Of a DNA stretch of 64,000 nucleotides, positions 47,736 through 57,285 are shown one piece after another (the stretch's first letter is position 1; each line of letters starts with the position of its first letter). Origin of the DNA: Cyathus striatus (lineage: Eukaryota; Basidiomycota; Agaricomycetes; Agaricales; Nidulariaceae). The position numbers were made by a program, and so were the translations under genes. Where the stretch lies: the NCBI GenBank assembly GCA_025738555.1, contig JAOVFP010000003.1, positions 434,001 through 498,000 of the forward strand, written 5' to 3'. Below the pieces are notes generated by a model. That model had not been told where the DNA came from. It saw nothing but the letters and a program-made list of their open reading frames with translations, and made no database searches.

Positions 47736-47769
47736 AGGTGTTGTACTTCATACCTCCCCCCTCATTCTA

Positions 47770-48600
47770 GGTGATGAATGTAGTGTCAAGTGCTGCAACT
47801 TCTGCTACCCTCAGTGTCTCACAAGCTATTTCATCCCTTCCCTTCTCTCCTCTTCTCATCTAGCAAGTGACATGTGTAACAGCACATGTAGCAACATTGA
47901 GCCCAATATGAGGGCAGCCTCTAGTGCTCCCTCCTTTCCCTCTTCCTCTCCTCTCATCTCATCAGTGATGTGTACAGCCGATGTCTCCTCTCTCACCTCT
48001 CCTCCACCCTCTCCATCCCCTCGTCTCTGGCCCCCCTATGCATAATGGCATAGCAACGACAAACCCAAGACAAGCACCACTATTGCACTTCTCTCCCTCC
48101 CCTGCCTCCCCTCTTTCCCCTCACCCTCTTACCTTCATCTTGCAAGCAATGAGGGCAAGTGCCTTTTCCCTCCCTCATCTTGCAAGTGATGGGGGTGTAT
48201 GTCTTCCACTCTCGCCCTCTCCTCCCATTGTCTCAACATCAACACCTTGCCACACCAACCACCAGTGTGCCCCCCACTGTCAGCTCATCTCCCTGTTCCC
48301 ACTTGTCATTTGGCCCACCTCAAGCCTCCTACCTCAGTGACCCTCCTTAAACCACCACCGCCATCATCACAATGACACATTTGTGCACTGTCCCTACTGT
48401 CTCCCCCTCCCCCTCAACCCTTCCCTCACCTCTTCTACTCCCTCCCTCATCTTCCAAGTGACGAGGGTAAATAACCTATCTTACACTACTTCCCCTTCCC
48501 ACACACACCATCACCATCTCCCACCACACCCCACCATCTGCCCGCCCACTCCCACCCCTTCTCGGATGTGTTTGTTGGATAACAGGGCACCTGGGAGCCA
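47770..48600. repeat. C/T-rich low-complexity tract
   Basis: Long CT-rich segment (CTCCCCTC and similar). Its open frames are Pro/Ser/Leu-rich artefacts of composition. Right interior of the 8.8-kb element. Confidence 0.55.
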
Positions 48601-49042
48601 TGCAGAGCTTTGTATATACTCTTGTGTAGTTTTATTACTCAATAATACTAGTTGTGGCATAGTGCAGGTGGCTGGAAAAATGTGTGATGAGTGGATAGGA
48701 CCTTGTATATTTTTAGCTTCATGTAATGTTGGGTCACAAGATACTATGGAATATCTTTTAATAGTCAAAATTGGATTCAATTTAAATGCCATTATTAACT
48801 TAAAATTTATCATAGAGAAAAGTTGTGCAAAAAAGAAAAAGTTGCACAAAGAAAGAAAAAGTTGCGCAAGAAAAAAAAAAGTTGTGCAAAAAAAAAAAAA
48901 GTTGTGCTGAATAAAAAGTTGTGGCCCTGTGTAAAAAGTTGTGGCCTCATGCAAAAAGTTGCACTGAATAACCCCCCAAAGAAGTTGTGTGCTCACCAAA
49001 AAAAGTTGCGCGGCACAATAAATGTGCACTTTGACCCTCATA

Positions 49043-50834
49043 CAATATTTGTGCACCCTACTAGATCAGTAAAGTTTATTAACAGATCTTGACCATCATT
49101 CATCCACAATTCTGGTAGTACCATTGGGAGAAATATGGTGAATAATGTAAGCCATTGATCAGCTTTTAGCTTTCCATGCGAAGGTTCACCAAGATTAGTC
49201 AGTGGTCACTCAATCCAAGAGGGAATTGAAGCATCAGATAGACATTGATGTAATTTTTTGAGCTGACTCTTTGTGAATATAGATGGTATTGTCTCTATGT
49301 TTGATTTCCCATTCTCATCATCATTTGTGGAGAAGCCACTAATATCAGACATATTAGTTGCTTGATCATATTCTGAGCCAGAAGTATCTTCAGAGGATTC
49401 AGTAATGTTGGAGTCCAAAGTGTGATATGTATTTAGCTTTCATTTCTTATTAGGCTGAGATTTTTCAACAGTGACATGAGAAGATGCCACTCTGGCTGGA
49501 ACTCCTATTCTCCATTTATGGTGAACATGGTGCTGTAGAATACCTTCAATCCAGTTATGCATTATTCCAAGAACAGTATGATAAACAGGATTCTGGTATG
49601 TGAGGTGATGCATGGATGTCCAACAAACACTGTAATTGTCAAGAGTTTGTTTTTGATGTATCTTTGTAGTTGCTTTCCGCAATTGTTCAGCAGCAGCTTG
49701 TACCTCAGCTCCAGTGTGGTAGTGCCACAGATGAGGATGGAGTGAATCAATATCAGCAAGATTCAGTTTGCAGAAGGAGCAAAAGTTTCACTTTGATGCA
49801 ACTCCAGCAAATCCAGAAGCCTTTCAAATTGCAAGTAAATCACCAATTCCAGCTAATATTGCCACATGTTTCAATATTCCTTTGGGATGCCGGTAAGTTT
49901 TGAGCTCCTGCCCATAAAAGAGAGATAAAAACTGAAAGATAATTTGATCGAGAAGCACATTAGTTGTTTCAACAGTTGGTTCTCTAGGTAGAGGCATTAT
50001 GCCTGAAAATTATGTATTTTCTGGAAGATGTCATTGGTCGTAAGGAAGATTGAGACAGAAGAACATAATAGCTCCACATGAAATTGTTTTTCCAGCAATT
50101 TTTTTCAATAGCGGATTAAACCAATCAATATAAAAGGCAAATGTTAGATTCTGAGGGTTATTTGTTTGAAAATTTGAAAGGCCTTCAGTCCAGGCAGGAC
50201 TATCCCAAATTGATTGCATATCAGGAGGATTAGGAACATGCTGATACAACATATCAAGCATATCTTCAATTCCAGGGCATGAAAGGAAATATTCGAGCCA
50301 TGAATGTAGATCCTGAGTGGAATATAGGCATCTTGGGACATTTTTTATCCCTCCCCGTGTATGTATTGTTGTATAGAGAGGACTTCTGCAAATTCTACTG
50401 TTGAAATAAACGACGCATTGACGACAACAACATTACATTTGGCCTCATAGCATGCAAGGGGAGGAAGCAAGAGGCAAATGGATAAGTATTTATGGTACAT
50501 TGTAAACTACTTAAATAGCACATTGTCAGTGAAATACATAATAGGTATAGTAACATATCTAAAAGCATATGTGGAGGCAGCATGGAATGATTATTGTGAC
50601 ATTTGAATAGGTAATATAATTCTACATCTACTTTTTTCTGTTTGACTTTTGTTACATGTCTGCAGAATATTATCAACTGAATATTGCTCAAAACATTCCA
50701 GACAGCAAACAGTTTGTGTTATCTTTGGCTCAATGTGTAGCCTTTCAACTGCTACTCTTGTATCGACATGCAAGTGTGCATCCCCAGTAGATGATAAATG
50801 GCCAAGCAATATTGCCAGCTGAACTATTATATCA
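49043..50834 (-). pseudogene. Tnp2/Plavaka-like transposase, main N-terminal and central part
   Basis: Minus strand. In order: an HLHVDTRVAVERLHIEPK region, then DMLYQHVPNPPDMQSIWDSP, FAFYIDWFNPLLKKIAGKTI, GAIMFFCLNLP, LPENTYFSGIMPLPREPT, KNFCSFCKLNLADIDS, MHHLTYQNPVYHTVLGIMHN and LGEPSHGKLKADQWLTLF. This follows the domain order of Tnp2-type DDE transposases (IWDS, the D in the IDWFNP block, the CxxC finger, the HN(W) motif and the HGKLKADQW block). Stops break it: TGA at 50033-50031, 49442-49440 and 49212-49210, each where Arg fits. It is interrupted on the left by the 8.8-kb element and on the right by the 1.67-kb element at 50835. Confidence 0.8.
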
Positions 50835-52506
50835 GTACTTTACACTCCCCCCCCCAGTCTGTCTGGACTCTGAGTGGACTCCATGGATTCCGCGGACTCC
50901 TGATGGACTCCGGCTGGATATCTAATTGTCCACCTGGAGTTCTGGTGGAGTCCTGATGGATTCCTGATGGACTTTGTATCTACTAGCATACATCAACTCA
51001 TTACCAAATTCACTATAGTAATTATTTGAAGTGAACTTAAGGTGAAAAGAATTAAACAAATTATGAAAATTCATTTAAAATAATTAGAACAAATGAATTT
51101 ATTACAATTAATTTACATATTTCTATTTAATTTCTAAAATTTACTTCCCACCGCTCCTAGCCTTCATTTACCACACTCCTGCCTGGCACTCTTAATGACA
51201 ACGACAGGCAGGAAAGCACCTGTTGTCGACATGGCACCTGCTCTTCTTTGCACCTTTCCCTCCCTCTCACTGCACCTCCCTTATTTTTCTCACCATCTCG
51301 TCATTGCCGCACCCTCCCCCCACATCGTGCTTCCCTCTTAGTTGCACCTGCCTCATTCTTGTTCTCATCATCCCCCCTCCCTCTTCGTTCTGCCCATCTC
51401 CCCATCATCCCTTGCAACGCGTCCCCCTCCCAGTTCATCCCCCTCCCTCTCGACGCATTCTCCACCCTCTCGACATGTTCCCATCCCGACATGTTCTCCA
51501 CCCTCTCGACGTGTTCCCATTCCGATGTGTCCCCCTCCCTCTCAATGTGTTCCCATCCCGACGTGTCCCCCTCCCTCTCGACACATTCCCCTCCCTCTTG
51601 ACACGTCCCCCTCCCTCGCAACGTGGCATGCACCCCTCGTTGCACCCCTCACTCGTCGACGCGGCATCCTCCTTCTCGTCTCCTCGATGTGGCACCTCCC
51701 TCTCAATGCACCATCCTCCTTGCCGACATGCTGCACCCCTCTCGATGCACACACCCCCTCACTAATGTGGCGCCCCCGTCTCGATACGCTGCCACTCCTC
51801 AAGGTCATTCCCTTGTTGTTGTTGTCATCTCGTTGTCACTGGGAAGGAGGGAAGAGGAGGAGGGGAGAGGAGGAGGGGAGGAGAGGAGGAAGGGAGGAAG
51901 GGAGAGGAGGGTGGGAGGCAAGGGGCAAACATTGTCATGACCGTTAGGTGGTCGTGACATGTCCAAAACGGGAGTTGCCAAACGTGTGCGGTGCACGCAC
52001 ATGAGTGACCTACATATAGTGTAATAAATATTACAGTATTAATGCCTTTGTAGTGTATTGGTTATGTGCCAAAACATGTGAGTATTGTATTATGTAATCA
52101 TTGGGTAGGCCCATGTTCTAATCTTGCTGTGGACAGCATATATATTTATTTTAATTTAGTACTAGTAGTTATTGTAGTATTAATTAATATAAAGTAAAAG
52201 TCAACTGACTGTTCCAATGTTCTGGCAGGAGTCCTGTTGAGTCCAGTTGGATTCCGTATGGATTTAGTTCGCCAGAATTCCTGTTGAACTAGCTGGACCC
52301 TTGCTATTCAATGGATTCTGGGTGGACTCCTGGTGGACTCAAGATGGACTAGAGCAGGACCGGACTCAACAAAAATGGCTGGACTTACAGCTAAAATATG
52401 TTAAGCTAAAGTCCCACCGGAGTCCATCAGGAGTCCATGGAATCCATGGAGTCCACCCAGAGTCCAGATGGAATGGGGGGGCGAGCGTAAAGACCTCTAT
52501 TATATC
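50835..52506. mobile_element. MULE-like non-autonomous element A
   Basis: 1672 bp with an exact 11-bp target duplication CTATTATATCA (50824-50834 and 52507-52517). The ends are inverted: GTACTTTACACTCCCCCC and, read inward from the right, AGGTCTTTACGCTCGCCCC. Subterminal DNA repeats the word GGACTCC in many variants. The interior is a long pyrimidine tract with a CGACGTGTTCCCATCCC-type repeat (about 51425-51620), followed by a purine tract (51840-51920). No transposase. A tRNA-like stretch (about 52050-52135) may be another SINE relic. Confidence 0.8.
51425..51620. repeat. Roughly 30-bp tandem repeat within element A
   Basis: Variants of CTCTCGACATGTTCCCATCC in five or more copies. Open frames on both strands here are repeat artefacts. 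Confidence 0.7.
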
Positions 52507-52517
52507 AATAATCTTGA

Positions 52518-52892
52518 GTGTGCAGTCACAGGCAGACCTGCTAAGTCCACAAACAACATGTAACCATGTGATTAGCATGCATGCCAATAAATATATGGAA
52601 TTCACAAGTAATGATGCATCTAATGTTTTGTTTATAGGTTCTTTATAAATACAAATAAACTGCTGAGTCTCAACTCACTAGGTGGTCTGTTTTGAAGTTG
52701 TTGGATCACTTCATCTATCCAAATGTGATTCTCCGAATTTGTCCTTTCAGCATCTGAAGCACACATGCTATCATTGTTACTAGCTTCTATGATCTGATGA
52801 GAATTTAGCTGGAAAATAGACATTAGGCATCATGAGTATATAAGTGGGATCATACACATACTAGTATATTTGGCAATGTGCTAGCTGATTTC
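52518..52892 (-). pseudogene. Tnp2 gene, upstream coding piece
   Basis: Minus 52823-52632 reads SENHIWIDEVIQQLQNRPPS and further, consistent with the poorly conserved N-terminal region of the transposase. Bounded by elements A and B. Confidence 0.45.
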
Positions 52893-54023
52893 GAGCTCTT
52901 TATACTTAGCCGGGTGTTCTGTACAGATCCATGCGGAATCCATACAGAATTTTCGGAATCTGTGCAGAATCTGCACAGATTTTTTTCTTTTTGGCAGAGG
53001 TTTTTTTGGGTCTGTACAGATTCTGCACAGATTCCACAGAATTCCACATTACAGACCTGAAAAATTCTGTACAGATTCTGTACAGAATCTTATTATACTT
53101 ATTTTCTTATGGAAAATTAGAATAGAAAATTGTGTGATACTAAGCACTAAGTGTGACACTCTGCATTAAGCATGACACTAAGGGTTAAGTGTGACACTAA
53201 GGGTTAAGCATGACACTAAGGTTTAAGTGTGACACTATACATTGATTGTGACACTAAGTGTTGAGTGTGATACTAAAGGTCAAGTGTGACACTAAGCATT
53301 GAGCATGACACTAAGGGTTGAGTGTGACACTAAGCATTGAGTGTGACACTATGAAGCATTGAGTGTGACACTCTGCATTAAGCGTGACACTAAGGGTTGA
53401 GTGTGATACTAAGGGTTGAGTGTGACACTAAGCATTGAGTGTGACACTCTGCAGTAAGCGTGACACTAAGAGTTGAGTGTGACACTAAGGGTTAAGCATG
53501 ACACTAAGGGTTGAGCATGACACTTAGTGTGACACTAAGTGTTGAGTGTGACACTCTGCATTAAGCATGACACTATGCATTGAGTGTGACACTATGCATT
53601 AAGCATGACACTATACATTAAGTGTGATACTAAGTGTTGAGTGTGACACTATGCATTAAGCATGAAACTATACATTAAGTGTGATACTAAGTGTTGAGTG
53701 TGACACTATGCATTGAGTGTGATACTATACATTAAGCATGACACTATGCATTGAGCATGATACTATATATTGAGTGTATCACAGATTTCATGTAGTGTCA
53801 CACTTGACACCTGTGACAAGGCAACAATGCATGAATCCACACAGAATCCATGCAGAATATGTATGGAATCCATATAGAATAATCACCTCTAATAATAATA
53901 ATAGCCACTATATAAATTCTGTATGGTATCTATACAGGTCTGTACAGGTCTGTATGGATCTGCACAGAATCTGCATGGATCCATACAGATCTGTACAGAC
54001 CTCTTGGGGGAGTGTAAATTACT
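52893..54023. mobile_element. MULE-like non-autonomous element B with a minisatellite core
   Basis: 1131 bp with an exact 9-bp target duplication GCTGATTTC (52884-52892 and 54024-54032). Ends: GAGCTCTTTATACTTAGCC, and read inward from the right AGTAATTTACACTCCCCC; both share TTTAYACT with element A. Subterminal words are CTGTACAGATTCTG and GGAATCCATACAGA in both orientations. The core is the minisatellite at 53130-53780. Confidence 0.8.
53130..53780. repeat. 18-20 bp minisatellite (GTGTGACACTAAGGGTTGA)
   Basis: About 34 tandem units of TGTGACACTAAGNNTTRAG. Variable positions fall in the middle (GGG, CAT, TGT, ACA), while GTGACACTA is nearly constant. Not a CRISPR: no unique spacers. Confidence 0.9.
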
Positions 54024-54216
54024 GCTGATTTCATATTTGTGCATTCATTATCTCTTCATTCATGGTCTTGTTGTGTACTTGGTGCAAGTAATCTTCCATG
54101 CCACTTGATACCATTTTTATCAGTGAAGCACTTCTGAGAGCATTTGGAGCAAGTGCAGAGGTTGGGCTTGCATGTGTTTCCAGAAGGCATGGGGCAAGTG
54201 CATAGTGACCAGTCAT
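54024..54216 (-). pseudogene. Tnp2 gene, N-terminal Cys-rich piece
   Basis: Minus strand, frame giving CTCSKCSQKCFTDKNGIKWH, like the zinc-finger start of Plavaka-type transposases. The continuation is cut by element B at the duplicated GCTGATTTC. Confidence 0.5.
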
Positions 54217-54412
54217 TTCATTATCTATTATGTATTGATCAAAGTGTTTTTCTGTTGAGATGTTGATTTGTTTTGCTGATTTGCATAGATGAATTAATAA
54301 ACATACAGATGCACTTCACCAGTTACACAATAAAATTCACATAATTTCAGCTGCATAGAGACATGTACAACAAATGACTAATGAAGTACAGAAGTGATAA
54401 ATCAACTACAGC

Positions 54413-56033
54413 TCAGCTATCATCCTCTATGCCCTCCATATCTTCTAATTTGACTTCTGCACTGGCTCATTCTACCATTGAGTATCAGTCAAGAATGGAC
54501 TGGCCATATTCTTCCATATAAGTTTCTGCATCCAAGCGGTTCTCGACAGTATCTTTAAAGGCATCAGTAAGGTTCAAAGGTAGAACAACGACATTGTCAG
54601 CAACATCAGCTCGAGTTTGGGCTGGGAGATCATTGTAAAAAGCTGGGTCATAGTAATCAAGAGGCATATCCTCTGGAAGTCATTCAAGGGAGGTGAGCTT
54701 CTGATCAGATTCAGGAACAATCCTGACTCGCTCTGAGATACAGCAATGAGGGTTAAGGCATAAGAATTTCTCTCTTTCAGTTTCCAACATCCGAATGAAT
54801 TTCTCAGCTGCAGCTGAACATTCAGGACATTTCTTGATGTGAAAAACTGGTCAGTGTCCAATGAATGAGTTAGCGGGATCTCGTTCATCATCTGATGTAG
54901 CCTTGGGAGCCAGTAACTGTTTGTAGCATTTAGGAAATCCATTATCATCAATAAACTTCTCGTGAGCTCTACATAGCTAAATAAGTACTATAAGTATGCA
55001 GTACAAACCGAAATGTTGGAACTCGCCCAAAGTCTGTTCTGCATCACCGCATTCATCTCATCTGTCTCCTTCAGTATCCTGGGACTTCTGATTTCCCTAT
55101 CATATCGAGCCCGTAAAGTATGATTGACGTGGTGGTCGTACACCAAAGATAGAACTTCATGCCCGTCTGCACAACTAGGATCAACACAATAAGGATCATA
55201 GGCCCATGCATAAAGAGACTGCCTGTAAGATTCGAGCACAATGACCTTGTGAGCAGAGTTGTAGGCGGAAGTGGCAGATTGGCGTAAGTCAGGGCACCAG
55301 ACAGAAAGCCCATATCGTGCCATCGTGGCCTTGATGAGCCCAACTGCAAGATCCTCAAAGCACCTTGCATTCCTAACATTGCAACCTGTATCCCCCGGGT
55401 TCTTCCATGGATTGATGGTGACTGCAGTAGGGGAGATAAGTTGCTCCATACCATGGCAGTTAACATCATCAGCAGATGAAAAAAACTTTCCAAATTCTCA
55501 TAGTACTTCAGCTGGAGGGTCGTAAAGTATACTAGATGGATCTGTAAGACCCCACAAGAAGTGGATGTGAAAGAGAAAGGAATCCTATAACAAGATTCAA
55601 TAAGCACAATAAGAAAGATATGTATACGACGAACCTTCAACCCATTATCTTTCTCCCACCTATCAAACTTCGATAACTGATATGGCTTCTTTTTCTTCGG
55701 TGACCTTTCCGATGGCAAGACATTGACACGGGATGGAGCGACAGACATAGCAGGAACATTATAGCTAGTCTGCGAGCCACCACCTTCTAAATGAGACTGT
55801 GCACGAGCAAAACGTGAGGTCGAATCTGGAAGTTGGGCAGCTGAAGGTGTAGGAAGTTGGGCCACTCTTGAATCATCACTGGTCAAGGAAACCGAAAAAG
55901 AGTTGGCACTACAAGTCTGAACAGTAATATTGTACACGTACATTGAGATCTGGAGTGTAGACTGGAGTTGGTTCACTTGTTTTTGAATTAGCTGAAAAAT
56001 GACTGAGCAAAGATTTGGGTCGATGTTGTCCAT
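54413..56033 (-). pseudogene. Companion ORF of the Tnp2 transposon, five in-frame TGA codons
   Basis: Minus strand. Exon 1 56033-55635 (MDNIDPNLCSVIFQLIQKQV), exon 2 55584-55009, exon 3 54976-54413, all joins in frame. Beginning: a helical leader, a Ser/Pro region, KKKKPYQLSKFDRWEKDNG. Middle: NPWKNPGDTGCNVRNARCFE and WAYDPYCVDPSCADGHEVLS. End: KKCPECSAAAEKFIRMLE and YDPAFYNDLPAQTRADVADN. I recall this type of protein as an uncharacterised Agaricomycete gene near transposases. The frame is intact except for TGA at 55500-55498, 54853-54851, 54682-54680, 54487-54485 and 54469-54467, each compatible with a CGA (Arg) ancestor. Role unknown; tail-to-head with the Tnp2 relic on the same strand. Confidence 0.6.
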
Positions 56034-56570
56034 AGTGTGGACGAGTAAGGGGGAGTCTGAGGAAGAAATATGAAGCTGGGGGAAGCAGTATATATGTACT
56101 GTAAGTCCTTTCATGCACCGAATACAGCTCATGAAAGAGATCGCTTAGATAGATACTTACACATTGAAGCTGGTCGGTACATCTTGCAGCATGATGGGAT
56201 GATGTCTTCAAATCTTACCTGTAACTCAAAGTAGTTCCACAACCAGAAAATGGTGGTAGAACATCAGGCAAAAAATGTTGCTTACCATGAATAAATTTCA
56301 TCTGGACAGTATAAAATACATCTGAGTATATGAACAATATGAAGCAGTGGTTTTCACAGTGCAGATCCTGACAGGTTGACTAGGCCGTGTCTGAATGAAA
56401 AGATCATCAATCACATGGCCATTTCATCAGGTGGACTCTAAATTACGCAATTTCTAGTATATAGTCTAGCCTTAGTCTAGAACATGCACATGAAGTCATA
56501 TCATGACTCACGCTCTCAAGCAACCACTTTTAAGCCAGCTGCCAGATGATCTCTGTTAAAGAATACAGAT
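56034..56570. other. Upstream flank of the companion ORF
   Basis: Presumably the left terminal region of the Tnp2 transposon. I could not find its TIR. Confidence 0.3.
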
Positions 56571-57000
56571 CCTCATGGGGCTGATTTGGTTCGTCCCGTT
56601 TGCTTTTGTTCTTGGGGTGTTTTTTTCACTCGCGATCATAGCAAAGGAATCCGTTAGGCAGATTGTTTTTCGCCGACGCAGTTGTGATGGCAATATAACT
56701 TTCACGCAGGCTTTAGAATGGCATGAGTACGTTACGATCCCCTTCCCCCTTCTTCACATTCCTTCCCCCACACAGGCTAACTCTGATTCATAGACGCAAA
56801 CATCTTCTGCCTCTGAATGTGACCCCTCAGATGCAAACGACGACTGATACTACGAACACATCTTTGACCACAACATCGGGTACGCCTGCACCGTATCTGA
56901 CAACCCTCCAAACGGCACCTTCGAATCCTGTCAGGATATGTGCGGAGTGTTGGGAGGTGGGGACGTATACGCAGGCGCCAGGCGGAGAGTTTGCGGCCCA
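56571..57000 (+). pseudogene. Secreted-glycoprotein-like relic, further copy
   Basis: Fragments GNITFTQALEWHEYVT, YEHIFDHNIGYACTVS and PPNGTFESCQD in three frames, matching the pieces at 26661-28290 and the same family order. It includes an intron remnant at about 56728-56790. Frameshifts and a TGA break it. Confidence 0.5.
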
Positions 57001-57285
57001 TTAGTACGGTGCCTAGCAGTTCGGAGTGTGTGCAAGTGGAGCGAGGATGTTCATGCGGTTGCTACTAGTTCGACGTCGGTACGGGTGGGAGCGGAGTGAG
57101 TCTGGGTAGGCCTTCCGAGTCATCGGCACTTACTGGTTCCTCTGATAGCAGTGCATCTGCTCCGAGGATGGTCTGCGGGGATTGGAGCTCTCGGGGAGTA
57201 TTGCTTTGGTTGGTGTTTTCCAGCGATTTGATGCTGTAGTTTGTAGGGTTTTGGTGTATGTATTTTATAGGTAGGTTACCCGTAT
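57001..57285. other. Intergenic; nothing specific seen
   Basis: No supported feature. Confidence 0.3.

Larger units (their letters stand above)
43613..47758 (-). mobile_element. Truncated MULE (Mutator-like element), nested
   Basis: Inverted ends share CAACACCTTACACATGTGGA (about 43628-43663 and 47706-47745, the latter inverted). The right arm carries tandem CCACATGTG units. A diverged direct repeat CCTCCCCCCTCGTTCTC / CCTCCCCCCTCATTCTA lies just outside each end; it may contain the target duplication, though it is longer than the usual 9-11 bp. It holds the MULE transposase relic and the solo LTR. Confidence 0.65.
40213..49042. mobile_element. 8.8-kb TIR element inside the Tnp2 gene, superfamily unknown
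   Basis: Inverted ends TATGAGGGTCAAAGTGCACA continue for well over 100 bp with a few differences. Direct repeats CAATAT flank it (40207-40212 and 49043-49048; 7 bp CAATATT if the end is set one base in). Subterminal DNA is a run of A-tract-spaced AAGTTGTGC/GCACAACTT motifs: about five on the left and ten or more on the right (48825-49010). The transposase codons on either side rejoin in frame when it is removed (codons for GCTNI then ACAYRI), which fixes its borders. I could not identify a transposase for it: the clear transposase inside belongs to a nested MULE. Confidence 0.8.

Noticed and set aside
47981..48350. Pro/Ser/Leu-rich open frame
   Set aside because: Low-complexity pyrimidine tract inside a transposon.
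51223..51947. Long overlapping frames on both strands (Pro/Ser/His-rich)
   Set aside because: They arise from a CT-rich repeat; all frames stay open by composition and there is no splice or codon signal.
53130..53780. CRISPR-like array
   Set aside because: Units are contiguous with no unique spacers, in a eukaryotic genome; it is a minisatellite.
53130..53780. Interstitial telomere
   Set aside because: CTAAGGGTTAAG occurs only as one variant of a longer unit; no run of TTAGGG.
54413..55584. UGA recoding (selenocysteine or reassigned codon) in the companion ORF
   Set aside because: Same TGA-for-Arg pattern occurs in clearly dead transposases nearby; CpG decay explains it more simply.
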